A stretch of DNA of 64,000 bases from Boesenbergia rotunda (Eukaryota; Streptophyta; Magnoliopsida; Zingiberales; Zingiberaceae): assembly GCA_024364735.1 (NCBI GenBank), contig JAGFNQ010007672.1, forward strand, positions 166,364-230,363, in the 5' to 3' direction. Shown here piece after piece: positions 24,721 through 34,914 of the stretch (within the stretch, counting starts at the first letter, position 1; each line of letters starts with the position of its first letter). A model generated the notes under the pieces. The model saw only the letters and a program-made list of their open reading frames with translations, ran no database searches and was not told where the DNA came from. Position numbers and translations under genes: made by a program.

Positions 24721-25172
24721 CTACTGGGGCAATGACTGGTTCGAGGCTGAAAACTCTCTGTGAGTTTTGACAGTTTACTGACTTCCTACCAGTCGACTGC
24801 TCAGCCTCTACTCTCAATTACATTCACTCCGAACACTCTCCTTCACGTATGCCTTCATGCACACTCCCTTGGCTCGCCCCTTGAAGTCATCTTCCTCTGG
24901 CTATCGTCCCTCGGATCCGCACACAAGCCTTCCCTTGGGTTGCCTCCATGCCACCCTTCACGTGTGCCCTTGAAGTCCACTTCCCGGCTTGCCCTTGGAG
25001 TCCTCCTCTCTCGGCTCTCGTCCCTCGGATATGTTCTCCATGTGTGATTCTCCAAGTCCTGCAAACTCAATCACACATATCAAATACAACATAACACCTT
25101 AACCTTAAACTTATTGGCACACATATCAAAACCATGATCTTCCCGATCATTCTTAGGCCGATTGCCTCAACA
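24721..25172 (-). mobile_element. Copia-C 3' LTR, proximal piece
   Basis: This matches 45144-45595 of the C 5' LTR and ends GCCTCAACA at 25172. One CAGTCGACTG palindrome is kept at 24790. Other positions that are palindromes in the 5' LTR are decayed here, for example CAGTTTACTG near 24771. Confidence 0.88.
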
Positions 25173-25800
25173 ATCTCGCCCTTTTTGATGTGTGGCAATA
25201 TGTTTATGTTTAGGGATAAAAATACCAGTCAACAACAGTAAATAATAATAGCAATTGAAAAATATAAGACATAGCAAAACCTAAGAGGTAGCCTCCCCCT
25301 TAACCCATGTCTTCTCCTATTTTCAATTCTAATCATAATCCAAGTTAAGTTTCAAACCTAACTTAACAACAAGCAACAACAATTAAAAATATAAGACATA
25401 GCAAAACCTAAGAGGTAACCTCCCCCTTAACCTATACCTTCATCCATTTTTAATTTTTCATCATACTCCAAGATTTAAACTTGAACCACCCATTTTAAGC
25501 TAAAAATCAAACTTAAACCACGCATTCTCACCCTTTGACATCATCAAAATGATTGCCTCAAGCAACCCTAACCCATGGTAACAAAAGAGAGAGATTTCGA
25601 TTTCTGAAAGAAATCTCAGAATCTGAAATCAGCCGTGCCAGTTGACTGCCCCTTGGGGCAGTCGACTGATACTCTTTCAGTCAGACTTTTCAGGTTCTGA
25701 GCTGAATTTCAGAAACCTCCCAGAAATTCCAGAAAATTCCAAAATTTGTAAAAATTTTGCAGACATGTTTGATATAATATACTCTATCATGGAAACATAT
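25173..25800 (-). other. Copia-C region next to its 3' LTR
   Basis: The bases next to the LTR read AAAAAGGGCGAGAT in the minus direction, a good polypurine tract for plus-strand priming. The rest is AT-rich without a frame and contains another CAGTTGACTG/CAGTCGACTG pair (25639, 25659). Copia-D1 interrupts it at 25801, and the coding part of C never reappears except for gag at 43550. Confidence 0.75.
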
Positions 25801-27196
25801 TGTTGGTGCAGGTAGCACCTAAGTCAAACCTGGGTTTTGATAATGGAAAAGGGTTCAAGAGTTAAGAGGTTATTGTTATCTAATATATTCACTAAGTGTG
25901 CAGGAAAGAAGCCCTAGGCACACTAGGCAAAGAAGACCTGCTCGGAAGGTGGGCAAGAAGTCTTGGTTGAGGACTGGGCATGAAGCCCTGGCAAGGAGCT
26001 AGGCACCGAAGACCTACTCGGAAGGTGGGCAAGAAGTCCTGATCGAGGACTGGGCACAAAGCCCTGGCAAGGAGCTGGGCACCGAAGACCTACTCGGAAG
26101 GTGGGCAAGAAGTCCTGGTCGAGGATTGGGCACGAAGCCCTGGCAAGGAGCTGTGCATCGAAGACCTGGTCAGGTGGATCAGGCAAAAGTCTAACTGGAG
26201 GAGCTGGTTGGCAAAAAGATAAATTCTCCTGAGAGGGGTAGGTGAGGACGCGTTCCCCGTCGAGGGAATAGTAGGCGTCGGTTCGACCTAGGGCTCCATT
26301 TTGGAGACCCGTAGTCAGAACCAAGACAGCTAAGACTGTAAAAAATTATCTAACACTCTTACCTTGTTGTTTTGGAATTAACCCTGGATGCAGGACCAAA
26401 GAAATGAGTTTCTGCAGCTTAGAACGCCCCAAAGGAGAGGGGCAGTAGCTAGGCAGGGCACCCTGGAGGTCCCGGGCGCCCCCCCAAGGTCAAAGCAAAA
26501 CAACCAAGCAAAGAGTTGCTTCAAAACTGCTCTAAGCAGGGCGCCCTGGAGGTCCCGGGCGCCCTGAGTCAAAGCCAAGAAATAAACCGAAGCAAAAAAG
26601 CAACCGTGAGCTTGTTGACCAAGTCAAGCAGGGCGCCCCCAGTGTCCTGGGCGCCCCCGTTAGCTCCGAGCCCTATTTTGAAGGGATAAGGGATGACCGA
26701 GTTTCGGATAGGGGTTTGCGGATCCAGAGGCACGTGGAGGGCGCCCCCAACGTCCAGGGCGCCCGGCGCCGCCAGGTGCACTATAAAAGGGGCTCGACCC
26801 CCAAGGCTTCACAAAACACTTTTCCAACGCCTCAACGCTCTTCGCTCAAGCGCTCTGCTCCGAAAACTTCTGATCTCGAGGTTCTAGCGCCGCCGACGAC
26901 CCTCCGCACCAATGTACAATCCACACTGGGCGTCGGTAACGAAGAGTTAAATTGTTCTTTTTACTGCATTACTACTGTACAAATCTTTGTAAAACTTTTC
27001 GCATTATAGAATTGCCCGCAGTAAACGGTCAAGGACCGTAGGCCTTGGAGTAGGAGCCGACCGCGACTCCGAACCAAGTAAAAATCCTTGCGTTCTGTGT
27101 GTTTGATTTAATTTCTGCTGCGTATTCTCTTAACTTGTAATCCGAAACGTTTTCACGATATTCACCCCCCCTCTATCGTGTTTTCTCGATCCAACA
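25801..27196 (+). mobile_element. Copia-D1 5' LTR
   Basis: In order it holds a 76-bp tandem repeat (25932-26180), a block shared with D2 and O (about 26215-26345), GGGCGCCC palindromic segments (26450-26770), a TATA box CTATAAAAGGGG (26781-26792), and a transcribed portion ending in TTCACCCCCCCTCTATCG and the terminus CCAACA. Apparent proline-rich frames on the minus strand follow the 76-bp period and are not genes. Confidence 0.93.
25932..26180. repeat. 76-bp tandem repeat in the D1 5' LTR
   Basis: The start GAAGACCT recurs at 25932, 26008, 26084 and 26160, so three full units and a partial are present. Units differ at a few positions. The 3' LTR has the same array with an extra, modified unit. 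Confidence 0.9.
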
Positions 27197-27198
27197 AG

Positions 27199-27213
27199 TG
27201 GTATCAGAGCGGG
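27199..27213 (+). promoter_or_regulatory. Copia-D1 primer-binding site
   Basis: TGGTATCAGAGCGGG follows the LTR after two bases and is complementary to the 3' end of initiator tRNA-Met, the usual primer for plant Copia elements. It marks the 5' LTR boundary and the plus orientation. Confidence 0.93.
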
Positions 27214-27415
27214 GAAGCTCAAATTTGGTGCAACCATCAATTTGAGAGTTTTTCGGATTCTTACGAAAATTTTCTTTTTCAATCGAACTTTTATCATTAA
27301 TCGAGGTTGGTGCAACACCACTCGATAATTTTTTTTAATATCTTCTTTCCGCACTACTAATCCAAGACCAAGTCTTGGGACAATCTTTTGTTAATTGTAT
27401 TTCAGTGATTCCTAA

Positions 27416-29062
27416 ATGGCCATGCAAGAAGGGTTCAGTACCGCCAGACCACCACTTTTCAGTGGGGAGGATTTCTCCTACTGGAAAAGTCGGATGGAAG
27501 TCCACCTGAAAACTCAGGTGGACATGTGGATAATCATCCAGTCTGGTCTGGAGATTCCAAAAAATGCTGAAGGAGTGCCACAATCTTACACTGAATGGGA
27601 TACCGCTCTGAAAAGAAAAATCGAAGTTGATGCTAAAGCAACCCAGACACTTCAATGTGGCCTGACCAAGGAAGAGCTGAACCGGGTCGGACTATTCAAC
27701 AGTGCAAAGGAACTCTGGGGTAAGTTAATTGAGTTGTACGAAGGAACCTCCGACACCCGAATCAGCAAGAGGGACCTTCTCGTAAACAAGTTGTACACAA
27801 TCAAGATGAAGGACGGTGAAACAACAGCTCAGCTCCACGCCAGAATCCAGGAGCTAATGAACGGTCTACACACAATCGGTCACAAGGTAGAGAACCGTGA
27901 CCTGATCAGGTATACTCTTAATGCTTTCCCGAGAAATACTTTGTGGGCATCTATGGTAGATGTGTATAAAGTTTCAAGGGATCTTTCAAAAATCAAATTA
28001 GATGAACTATTTTCTGAACTTGAATTACATGAGCAGACTAACTGCACCCTGGCCGAGAAAAGCATTGCTTTTGTTGCAGGCAAGACAGGAAAAATGGTAA
28101 AGAAGAAGCCTCAACCTACACCCGAGTCTGAATCAGACCCAGACTCAGAAGACAGCGAAGGGGATCGACCCAAGCTGGTTCGGCATGCTCGGAACTACTA
28201 CAAGGAATTGAAGAATCAGTCCAACAGAAGAAAAACCAGTCGAAAGAAAGAGGAGCCAGCTGAACCATCCAAGAACAAATCAAGTGTGATCTGCTACGAA
28301 TGCAATAAGAAGGGTCATTTCAAATCGGAATGCCCTAATCTAAAAGAAGCCAAGAAGACAAGAAGGAAGAAGGCCCTTCAAGCAACGTGGGACGAGTCTT
28401 CCTCCGAAGAAGAAGAAGAGGCCCCACAGTCAAACCTGCTCGCCCTGACAGCTTCGGAAGAAATCGAGACCGAATCAGAATCGGAGTCGGATGACGGGAA
28501 GCTTACATTTTCAGAGGACGGCGAAATTACTATAAGTGGATTTTCTAGAATTCAGTTAACTGAATTAATTGCCTATCTTTCTCGAGACTTGGCGAAAGCC
28601 AAAATCCGAGTCGAGTCCCTCCGACAGGAAGTAAAACTCCTGAAAGAGGGAGCTGACTCTAGATTCTTAACTGAGAAGGTTCAAGAAGGAACCTTTACTC
28701 AAGTTGAAAAACTTGAGAAAAAGAACTCCTCCTTGAAAACTCAAGTCAAGGACCTTAGAGCAACCTTAGAACGATTCACTTCTGGTTCTAAGGGTCTTGA
28801 CATGATCCTTGGAAAACAGAAGTTGGTTCTAAATCGATCTGGGTTAGGCTATCGAATCAAGTCTAGACAAAGATCATACTATGCTGTACTGAATTAGTCT
28901 AGACCTAAAATTCAGGCATGGGTACCCAAACTATGCCTGAACAACCAAACTGGATCAAATCAGTATTGGATCCCCAAGGACAAGATTCACATCTTGCCAA
29001 ACCATTATCGTGGCTTTAGTCCAGGGGGAGCCAATTTAAAAACAATTTTCATAGTTAAATGA
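27416..29062 (+). pseudogene. Copia-D1 gag (one premature stop)
   Basis: Gag builds the virus-like particle. The frame starts MAMQEGFSTARPPLFSGEDF and runs 493 codons to a TAG at 28895. D2 has CAG at that place, and the text then goes on in frame for about 55 codons (AWVPKLCLN, GFSPGGA) to TGA at 29060. Seen in order are the capsid-like region with FSYWKSRMEVHLK and AKELWGKLIELYEG, basic and acidic tracts, the zinc knuckle CYECNKKGHFKSEC (CX2CX4HX4C intact) near residue 290, an acidic Ser/Glu stretch and a coiled-coil-like C-terminus. The upstream leader (27214-27415) is short. Only the last part is lost, so particle assembly may have survived longer than pol. Confidence 0.93.
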
Positions 29063-29755
29063 ATTTCTTTTCTTGTTTAAATTGAATGATTGTTTGTCTA
29101 TTTATTTTCTGCAATTTACCATGTTTAGACTTAGGAATGATTAGATTAAGGACTAAACCAATTAACTAAAATTTGAACAACATAGTATTGGGTGGCGATG
29201 AGATGATAGTACGTTAGGGAAGCCTTTTCTAATAAGATCAAGTATACACTACTTGGTCTCTTTAGACTGGTGGAACTAGCCGAAGCTACCGATCCAAGAC
29301 CCAAACTAGTTAGACCCGAATTTTTCAAAAAGTAACTTTGAAAATGAAATTTCATTAAAAGGCTTTGTCAAGGAAAGGGTTGATGATCCAATAAGGCTAC
29401 GACCAAAGAAGACCTAGTGTCTCGCCAAGACCTGGAAGCCAATTTTTGAAATTCAAATTCAAATTATTCTTTGTCAAATTCGAATCTAACACAAATTTTC
29501 AGTTAATTGTAGATTCAAACATTCTTTTTCAAAATAAATTCAAAACCAAGTGTTTACAAAATTAATTTAACTTTTTCAAAATAAATCATGATCTTTCAAA
29601 AATAATTCTGTCTACTAAAACCTGTCTCACAAAAACCCATAAGGCTAACGTGATTGATAACTCTAGATTGGGTGAGACAGACTAGGCTGTAAAAATCAAT
29701 TTAGGCTATCCTTAATTCTAATTGGATCCAAATCAACAAAACTCTTTATGTGTAG
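29063..29755 (+). other. Conserved non-coding spacer between gag and pol (D1)
   Basis: About 0.7 kb with stops in all frames lies between gag and protease. The same region in D2 (55685-56326, minus) is conserved almost as well as coding sequence, with runs such as ATAGTATTGGGT and CCGAAGCTACCGATCCAA. A perfect 14-bp palindrome AATGAAATTTCATT sits at 29343-29356 and is also intact in D2. The end reads CTCTTTATGTGTAG followed by G (29742-29756), which looks like a splice acceptor joined to an open pol frame. I could not find a clear donor. Confidence 0.6.
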
Positions 29756-32700
29756 GAACATAAAGATTTGGACCAATGGATGTTGGATAGTGGGTGCTCC
29801 AGACACATGACTGGGGTTAAATTGAAATTCACCAAAATCAAGTTCAAGAACCTAGGCTCAGTAGCATTTGGCAACAATGCTACACTCAAGGTGATTGGGT
29901 CAGGTAACATTGAACTCAAATCTGACTTTGTTATTAAAAAGGTGCTTTTAGTTGAAGATTTTAAATTTAACCTGTTTAGCATAAGTCAATTATGTGATAC
30001 TGACTATGTAGTTAGCTTCACCAACTCTAACTGCCTGATTAGAAACTTACAAGACTCAGAAATCATGCTTAAGGGCTCTAGGAAAAATAATGTTTACACT
30101 ATAAACCTACCCTTAACACCTAAATGCATGTTAACTCAGTTAGAAGAATCAAACCTCTGGCATAGGAGATTAGGTCACACTAATATGAGATTAATTTCAA
30201 AAATCACCCAACTTGGCCTAATTAAAGGTATACCTAAAATCAAGAACCATGAAAACTTAATATGTGAATCATGCAACCAAGGAAAACAAACCAGGTCTAA
30301 TCATAAACTAATTCAATCAGATCTAACTCAAACCACACTTGAGCTCCTGCACCTTGACCTATTTGATTCACATGGAGCCAAGTCACTAAGCGGAAATCGG
30401 TACTGCTTAGTAATTGTTGATGATTACTCTAGGTTTACCTGGGTTAGGTTTCTAAAGACCAAAGATTAAACCCTAAACCTATTTAGTGATTTTTGTAAGT
30501 TAATTGAAAATCAAAATGTTACCAAAATCAAAAGACTTAGGAGTGACCACGGGGGAGAGTTTGAAAATCAACGATTCGACGAGTTTTGCAAGGTAAACGG
30601 GTATATACACGAATTTTCGTGTCCTAGAACCCCCCAGCAAAATGGGATAGTCGAACGGAGAAATAGAACCCTATAAGAAGCCGCTAGGGCTATGCTCAAT
30701 GAATTCAACCTATCTAACCAATTTTGGGTAGAAGCAATTAGTACGGCTTGTTACATCCAAAATAGGGTCCTAATTAACAAACGACACAATAAGACACCCT
30801 ATGAATTATACTATCATAGACTTCCAAACCTACATTACCTAAGGGTCATTGGGTGTAAAGTCCATATCCTAAACACCAAGGATTATCTAGGTAAATTCCA
30901 GTCTAAGTCAACCCCAGACATCTTCTTAGGATATTTAACAATAAGTAGAGCCTATAGGGTTTACAACAAACAAACTAAGAAAATTGAAGAAACAACAAAT
31001 CTAATATTTGATGAAGAAATTAACTCAAAATCTGATAATCCAGATCGAAATTCATCAAATACTGATCAAGAAGACAATGAACAAATTGTTGAACCTTTAA
31101 TTGAACCCCTAAATGAACTAACTATTGAACCAACTATTAAGTCAATTGAACCAACAATTGAACCAACCCATGTAGTTGAACCAAATACTGAACCAAACCG
31201 ACCGGCAGGACCTGAGGCTAAACCAAGTTCTAGAAAAACTAAGAAACCTAGACTCAGTCACCCAATTGATCAAATTGTGGGTGATCCAACTTTAGGAGTT
31301 AGAACTAGGTCTTCCTATAGAAACCTTAGTCAGATTGCACTGATTTCAAAAATTGAACCTAAGACTATAGAGGAAGACTTACCTGATCCTGATTGGATCA
31401 TAGCTATGCAGGAAGAGTTAGCCCAGTTTGAGAGGAACCAAGTCTGGGAACTAGTACCTAAACCTGAGGGCAAATCCATTATTGATACTAAGTGGGTTTT
31501 TAGGAATAAGCTAAATGATCAAGGAGAAATAGTGAGAAACAAAGCCCACTTAGTAGCCAAAGGGTTTAGTCAAGTAGAAGGGTTAGATTATGACGAAACC
31601 TATACCCCAGTCGCCAGACTTGTGTCCATTAGGATGTTGTTAGCCTTTGCATCCCATAAAGGATTTAAACTCTACCAAATGGATGTAAAGTCAGCTTTTC
31701 TAAATGAATTTATTAAGGAAGTAGTCTATGTAGGACAACCCCCCGAGTTCGAGGACTTAGAAAAACCTAACCATGTTTACAAACTCATTAAGGCACTATA
31801 TGGACTAAAACAAGCACCTAGGGCCTGGTATGAACGCTTATCAACCTACCTAATTTTTAAAGAATTTAAACAAGGATAAATTGACTCAACCCTATTTATT
31901 AAGGCCTTAGAAAAAGATATCTTTATTACCGAAATCTACGTTGATGACATAATCTTTGGGTCCACCAACTTAAATTTCTTAAAAGAATTTGTTAAAATAA
32001 TGGAAACTGAATTTGAAATGAGCTTAGTTGGCGAGCTCGACTTCTTTCTAGGCTTACAAATTAAGCAAACTAGAGATGGAAATTATGTCCATCAATCCAA
32101 ATATGCTAAAGAGTTAATAAAGAAATTCAAAATGGATAACTCCAAAAGCATAAGTACCCCTATAACCACAAATGTAAGAATAGATAGTGACCCTGACGGT
32201 AAACCAGTAGATCTTAAACATTATAGAAGTGTGATAGGGAGCTTACTTTACCTTACAGCCAGCAGACCGGATATCCTTTTTGCTGTAGGAATGTGTGCTA
32301 GATACCAAACCTGTGCTAAGGAAACACAATTAGAAACCCTAAAAAGAATACTTCGATACATTAAGGGCACCCTAAATGTAGGGATTTGGTATCCTAGGAC
32401 CTCAACCTTTGACCTATCAGGATACTCGGATTCTGATTATGCTGGTTGTAAACTAGATAGAAAAAGTACAAGTGGAAGCTGCCAACTCTTAGGAAATAGT
32501 TTAGTAAGTTGGTGCAGCAGAAAGTAACACTGTGTAGCTCTATCCACAACTGAAGCTGAGTATGTTGCTTTAGGAGAGTGTGTAGCACAACTCTTATGGA
32601 TGATGCACACTCTTAAGGACTTTCAGCTAAACTACACCCAAACCCAAGTTTACATTGATAATATAAGTTCAATTAATCTAACTAAGAATCCAATCCAACA

Positions 32701-32881
32701 TTCAAGAACTAAACACATAGAAGTTAAACACCACTTCGTAAGAGATCACGTAGCCAGGGGTGAAATAGTCCTTAAGCATGTAGACTCAAAATCCAACTTA
32801 GCTGATATATTCACCAAACCCTTACCTGAGTCTGAGTTCAGCTCACTAAGAAGGCAGTTAGAGTTATTCTTGGTAGAATAG
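29756..32881 (+). pseudogene. Copia-D1 pol (PR-IN-RT-RNase H) with premature stops
   Basis: Right after the acceptor-like AG the frame reads EHKDLDQ and then the protease site WMLDSGCSRHMTG. Pre-integrase (LWHRRLGHT), integrase (LHLDLFDSHG, VDDYSRFTWVRF, RSDHGGEF, PQQNGIVERRN), a Glu-Pro rich linker (about 31080-31210), RT (ARLVSIRMLLAF, MDVKSAFLN, YVDDIIFGS) and RNase H (SDSDYAGCKLDRKSTSG, STTEAEYVA, LADIFTKPLP) follow. Compared with D2, stops replace Glu at 30466, Gln at 30674, Gln at 31877 and Gln at 32525. No frameshift was noticed. All catalytic motifs that I can see are intact, so the damage is recent point mutation. Confidence 0.93.
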
Positions 32882-34136
32882 GTTTGCTCTATTTCTGGTG
32901 TTTGGTAAAACTGTTTTACTACCTGATTTTAAAATCAGTTCTCACTTAATTTTGAAAAATTATTTCTTTATGCATTTTAAAATAATTTTTCAACTTAGTT
33001 TTTTTTAAGAAAACAAAATAACCCCCTTCAAAACTAGGGTTTTTTTGCAAATGGACTTAGCTTAGGCCCTAACCTTAGAACTGCATGCACCTATAGATCT
33101 AGAAGCCAGCATCTCACAAGCACCTTAGGGTACTTTTGATTGATTACCTAGAATGGGTTGAGATGCTTAGGTTTTTGCCTTAATTCAAGATGCTTTAAGT
33201 CAGTGCATCTGCAGTAATTGAGGCACTAAATACCATTAAACAACAATCAGGTTAAGTGTCAAGCTTAGAAACTCTAACTTGAACAAATCACTTAACTTGA
33301 CTAACCCTAGCGAAAGCTACTGTTTGTAACAGTTAGTAAGTAGCTAATTGGGTTAGACAGAACCCTAAAAAGAAAATTCAAATTGATTTAGCTTAGTTCA
33401 AAAGTTAGAATTGGTTCAGTACATCATTTAACCCTGACTTTCAAAAAAAAAAAGGTGCATGCACCTATAATTTTTTTTCAATGGAATTCCTTTTAATTTC
33501 AATGCAATTTTTTTTGCTATATTTTTTTTGATATATGGCAAAGGGGGAGAGATTGGAAAGGAGGGAAAAAGACTCTAAAATTTTTCTAAATTTTTTTCTC
33601 CAAAATCAAGTTTTTTATCTCCTGTCTTTCAAAAAGTAAAGCTCTTTATTTTTCAAAGTTCATTTTTGATACCAAAGTTCATTTTTTAAAATTAACTTCA
33701 CATGGGTTCAAAATCTTTCTAAAAGCACTTATTCTGAAAATTTTCTGAAATGTTTTCTAAGTCATAAATTAGAAAAATGTGTTTGAAAAATGGTTCTATG
33801 CTCTCTAAGTACTTACTACTAGCTCTCAAAATTATTCCAAGTACTCATTCTAAAACTATGGTTGGTCGAAAATTTTTTAAGTAAAAAAATTCAAATTTTC
33901 CTGAAAATTTTCCAACGCAAAATATTTTTTAACTTAAACGTTTCTCTTGAAAATTTTCTAAGTAGTGGAAAATTGAAAAACTTATTAGAAATCTTTTTCA
34001 AAACCCCACGAGCCTTTGAAAAACCTAGGGGGAGATTTCTTCTAGGGGAGGGAATCAAATTTAGGTATTTCACCTACTTATCTGTTGATTAACTTAACTT
34101 TTTGAACCGGGTTGCCATAAATCAAAAAGGGGAGAT
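32882..34136 (+). other. Copia-D1 3' untranslated region
   Basis: This 1.25-kb AT-rich stretch separates the pol stop from the 3' LTR. It matches the corresponding stretch of D2 (51379-52568) in many blocks, for example AAGATGCTTTAAGTCAGTGC around 33188. SIRE elements often have an envelope-like frame here; none is seen. It ends with the polypurine tract at 34124-34136. Confidence 0.75.
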
Positions 34137-34843
34137 TGTTGGTGCAGGTAGCACCTAAGTCAAACCTGGGTTTTGATAATGGCAAAGGGTTCAAGAGTTA
34201 AGAGGTTATTGTTATCTAATGTATTCACTAAGTGTGCAGGAAAGAAGCCCTAGACACACTAGGCAAAGAAGACCTGCTTGGAAGGTGAGCAAGAAGTCCT
34301 GGTCGAGGACTGGGCACGAAGCCCTGGCAAGGAGCTAGGCACCGAAGACCTACTCGGAAGGTGGGCAAGAAGTCTTGGTCGAGGACTGGGCACGAAGCCC
34401 TGGCAAGGAGCTGGGCATCGAAGACCTATTCGGAAGGTGGACAAGAAGTCCTGGTCGAGGATTGGGCACGAAGCCCTGGCAAGGAGCTGGGCACAGAAGA
34501 CCTGCATGGAAGGTGGGCACGAAGACCTGGTCAAGTGGATCGGGCAAAAGTCCAACCGGAGGAGCTGGTTGGCATAAAGGTAAATTCTCCTGAGAGGCGT
34601 AGGTGAGGACGCGTTCCCCGTCGAGGGAACAGTAGACATCGGTTCGACCTAGGGTTCCATTTTGGAGACCCGAAGTCAGAACCAAGACAGCTACGACTGT
34701 AAAAAATTATGTAACACTCTTACCTTGTTGTTTTGGAACTAACCCTGGATGCAGGACCAAAGGAACGAGTTTCTGCAGCTTAGAATGCCCCAAAGGAGAG
34801 GGGCAGCAGCTGGGCAGGGCGCCCTGGAGGTCCCGGGCGCCCT
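34137..34843 (+). mobile_element. Copia-D1 3' LTR, truncated
   Basis: This follows the 5' LTR for about 700 bp, including the 76-bp array (34268, 34344, 34420, 34496, plus a shorter partial at 34520) and the conserved block (about 34580-34710). It ends in the GGGCGCC segment at about 34843. The TATA box and downstream half are missing, replaced by Gypsy-B pol. Confidence 0.9.
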
Positions 34844-34914
34844 GCCCAGTTGAGGTCTAGTGTCAATAGGCCCAGTTGAGGTTCTTCAAGCAAAGTTGAC
34901 TCTAGTGTCAATAG
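34844..34914. other. Deletion junction with filler duplication (D1 to Gypsy-B)
   Basis: The first copy, starting GCCCAGTTGAGG and ending TCTAGTGTCAATAG, covers 34844-34869. The second covers 34870-34914 and is the same text with 19 extra bases in the middle, which is the genuine pol sequence. The shorter copy is therefore filler made from the neighbouring pol sequence. This is a typical mark of end joining with local templating. Confidence 0.75.

Larger units (their letters stand above)
25801..34843 (+). mobile_element. Copia-D1, SIRE-like element, 3' LTR truncated
   Basis: The 5' LTR spans 25801-27196 (1396 bp, TGTTGGTGC...GATCCAACA). The primer-binding site TGGTATCAGAGCGGG is at 27199-27213. 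A polypurine tract AAAAAGGGGAGAT (34124-34136) precedes the 3' LTR at 34137. That LTR stops at about 34843, half way, where Gypsy-B sequence begins. Internally there are gag, a 0.7-kb spacer, and PR-IN-RT-RH. Order, protease text WMLDSGCSRHMTG and gag text place it in the SIRE/Maximus group. No envelope-like frame is seen after pol. LTRs differ by scattered substitutions and by repeat copy number. Confidence 0.92.

Noticed and set aside
25932..26180. CRISPR-like regular repeats
   Set aside because: Adjacent head-to-tail units without unique spacers, in a plant LTR; a minisatellite.
25923..26324. Proline-rich 133-codon frame on the minus strand (also 34259-34685)
   Set aside because: It follows the 76-bp repeat, which is not a multiple of three, and lies antisense in the LTR; a by-product of the tandem repeat.
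32882..34136. Possible envelope-like gene after SIRE pol
   Set aside because: Stops in all frames; the longest frame, at 33862-34092, is Phe/Lys-rich low-complexity text.
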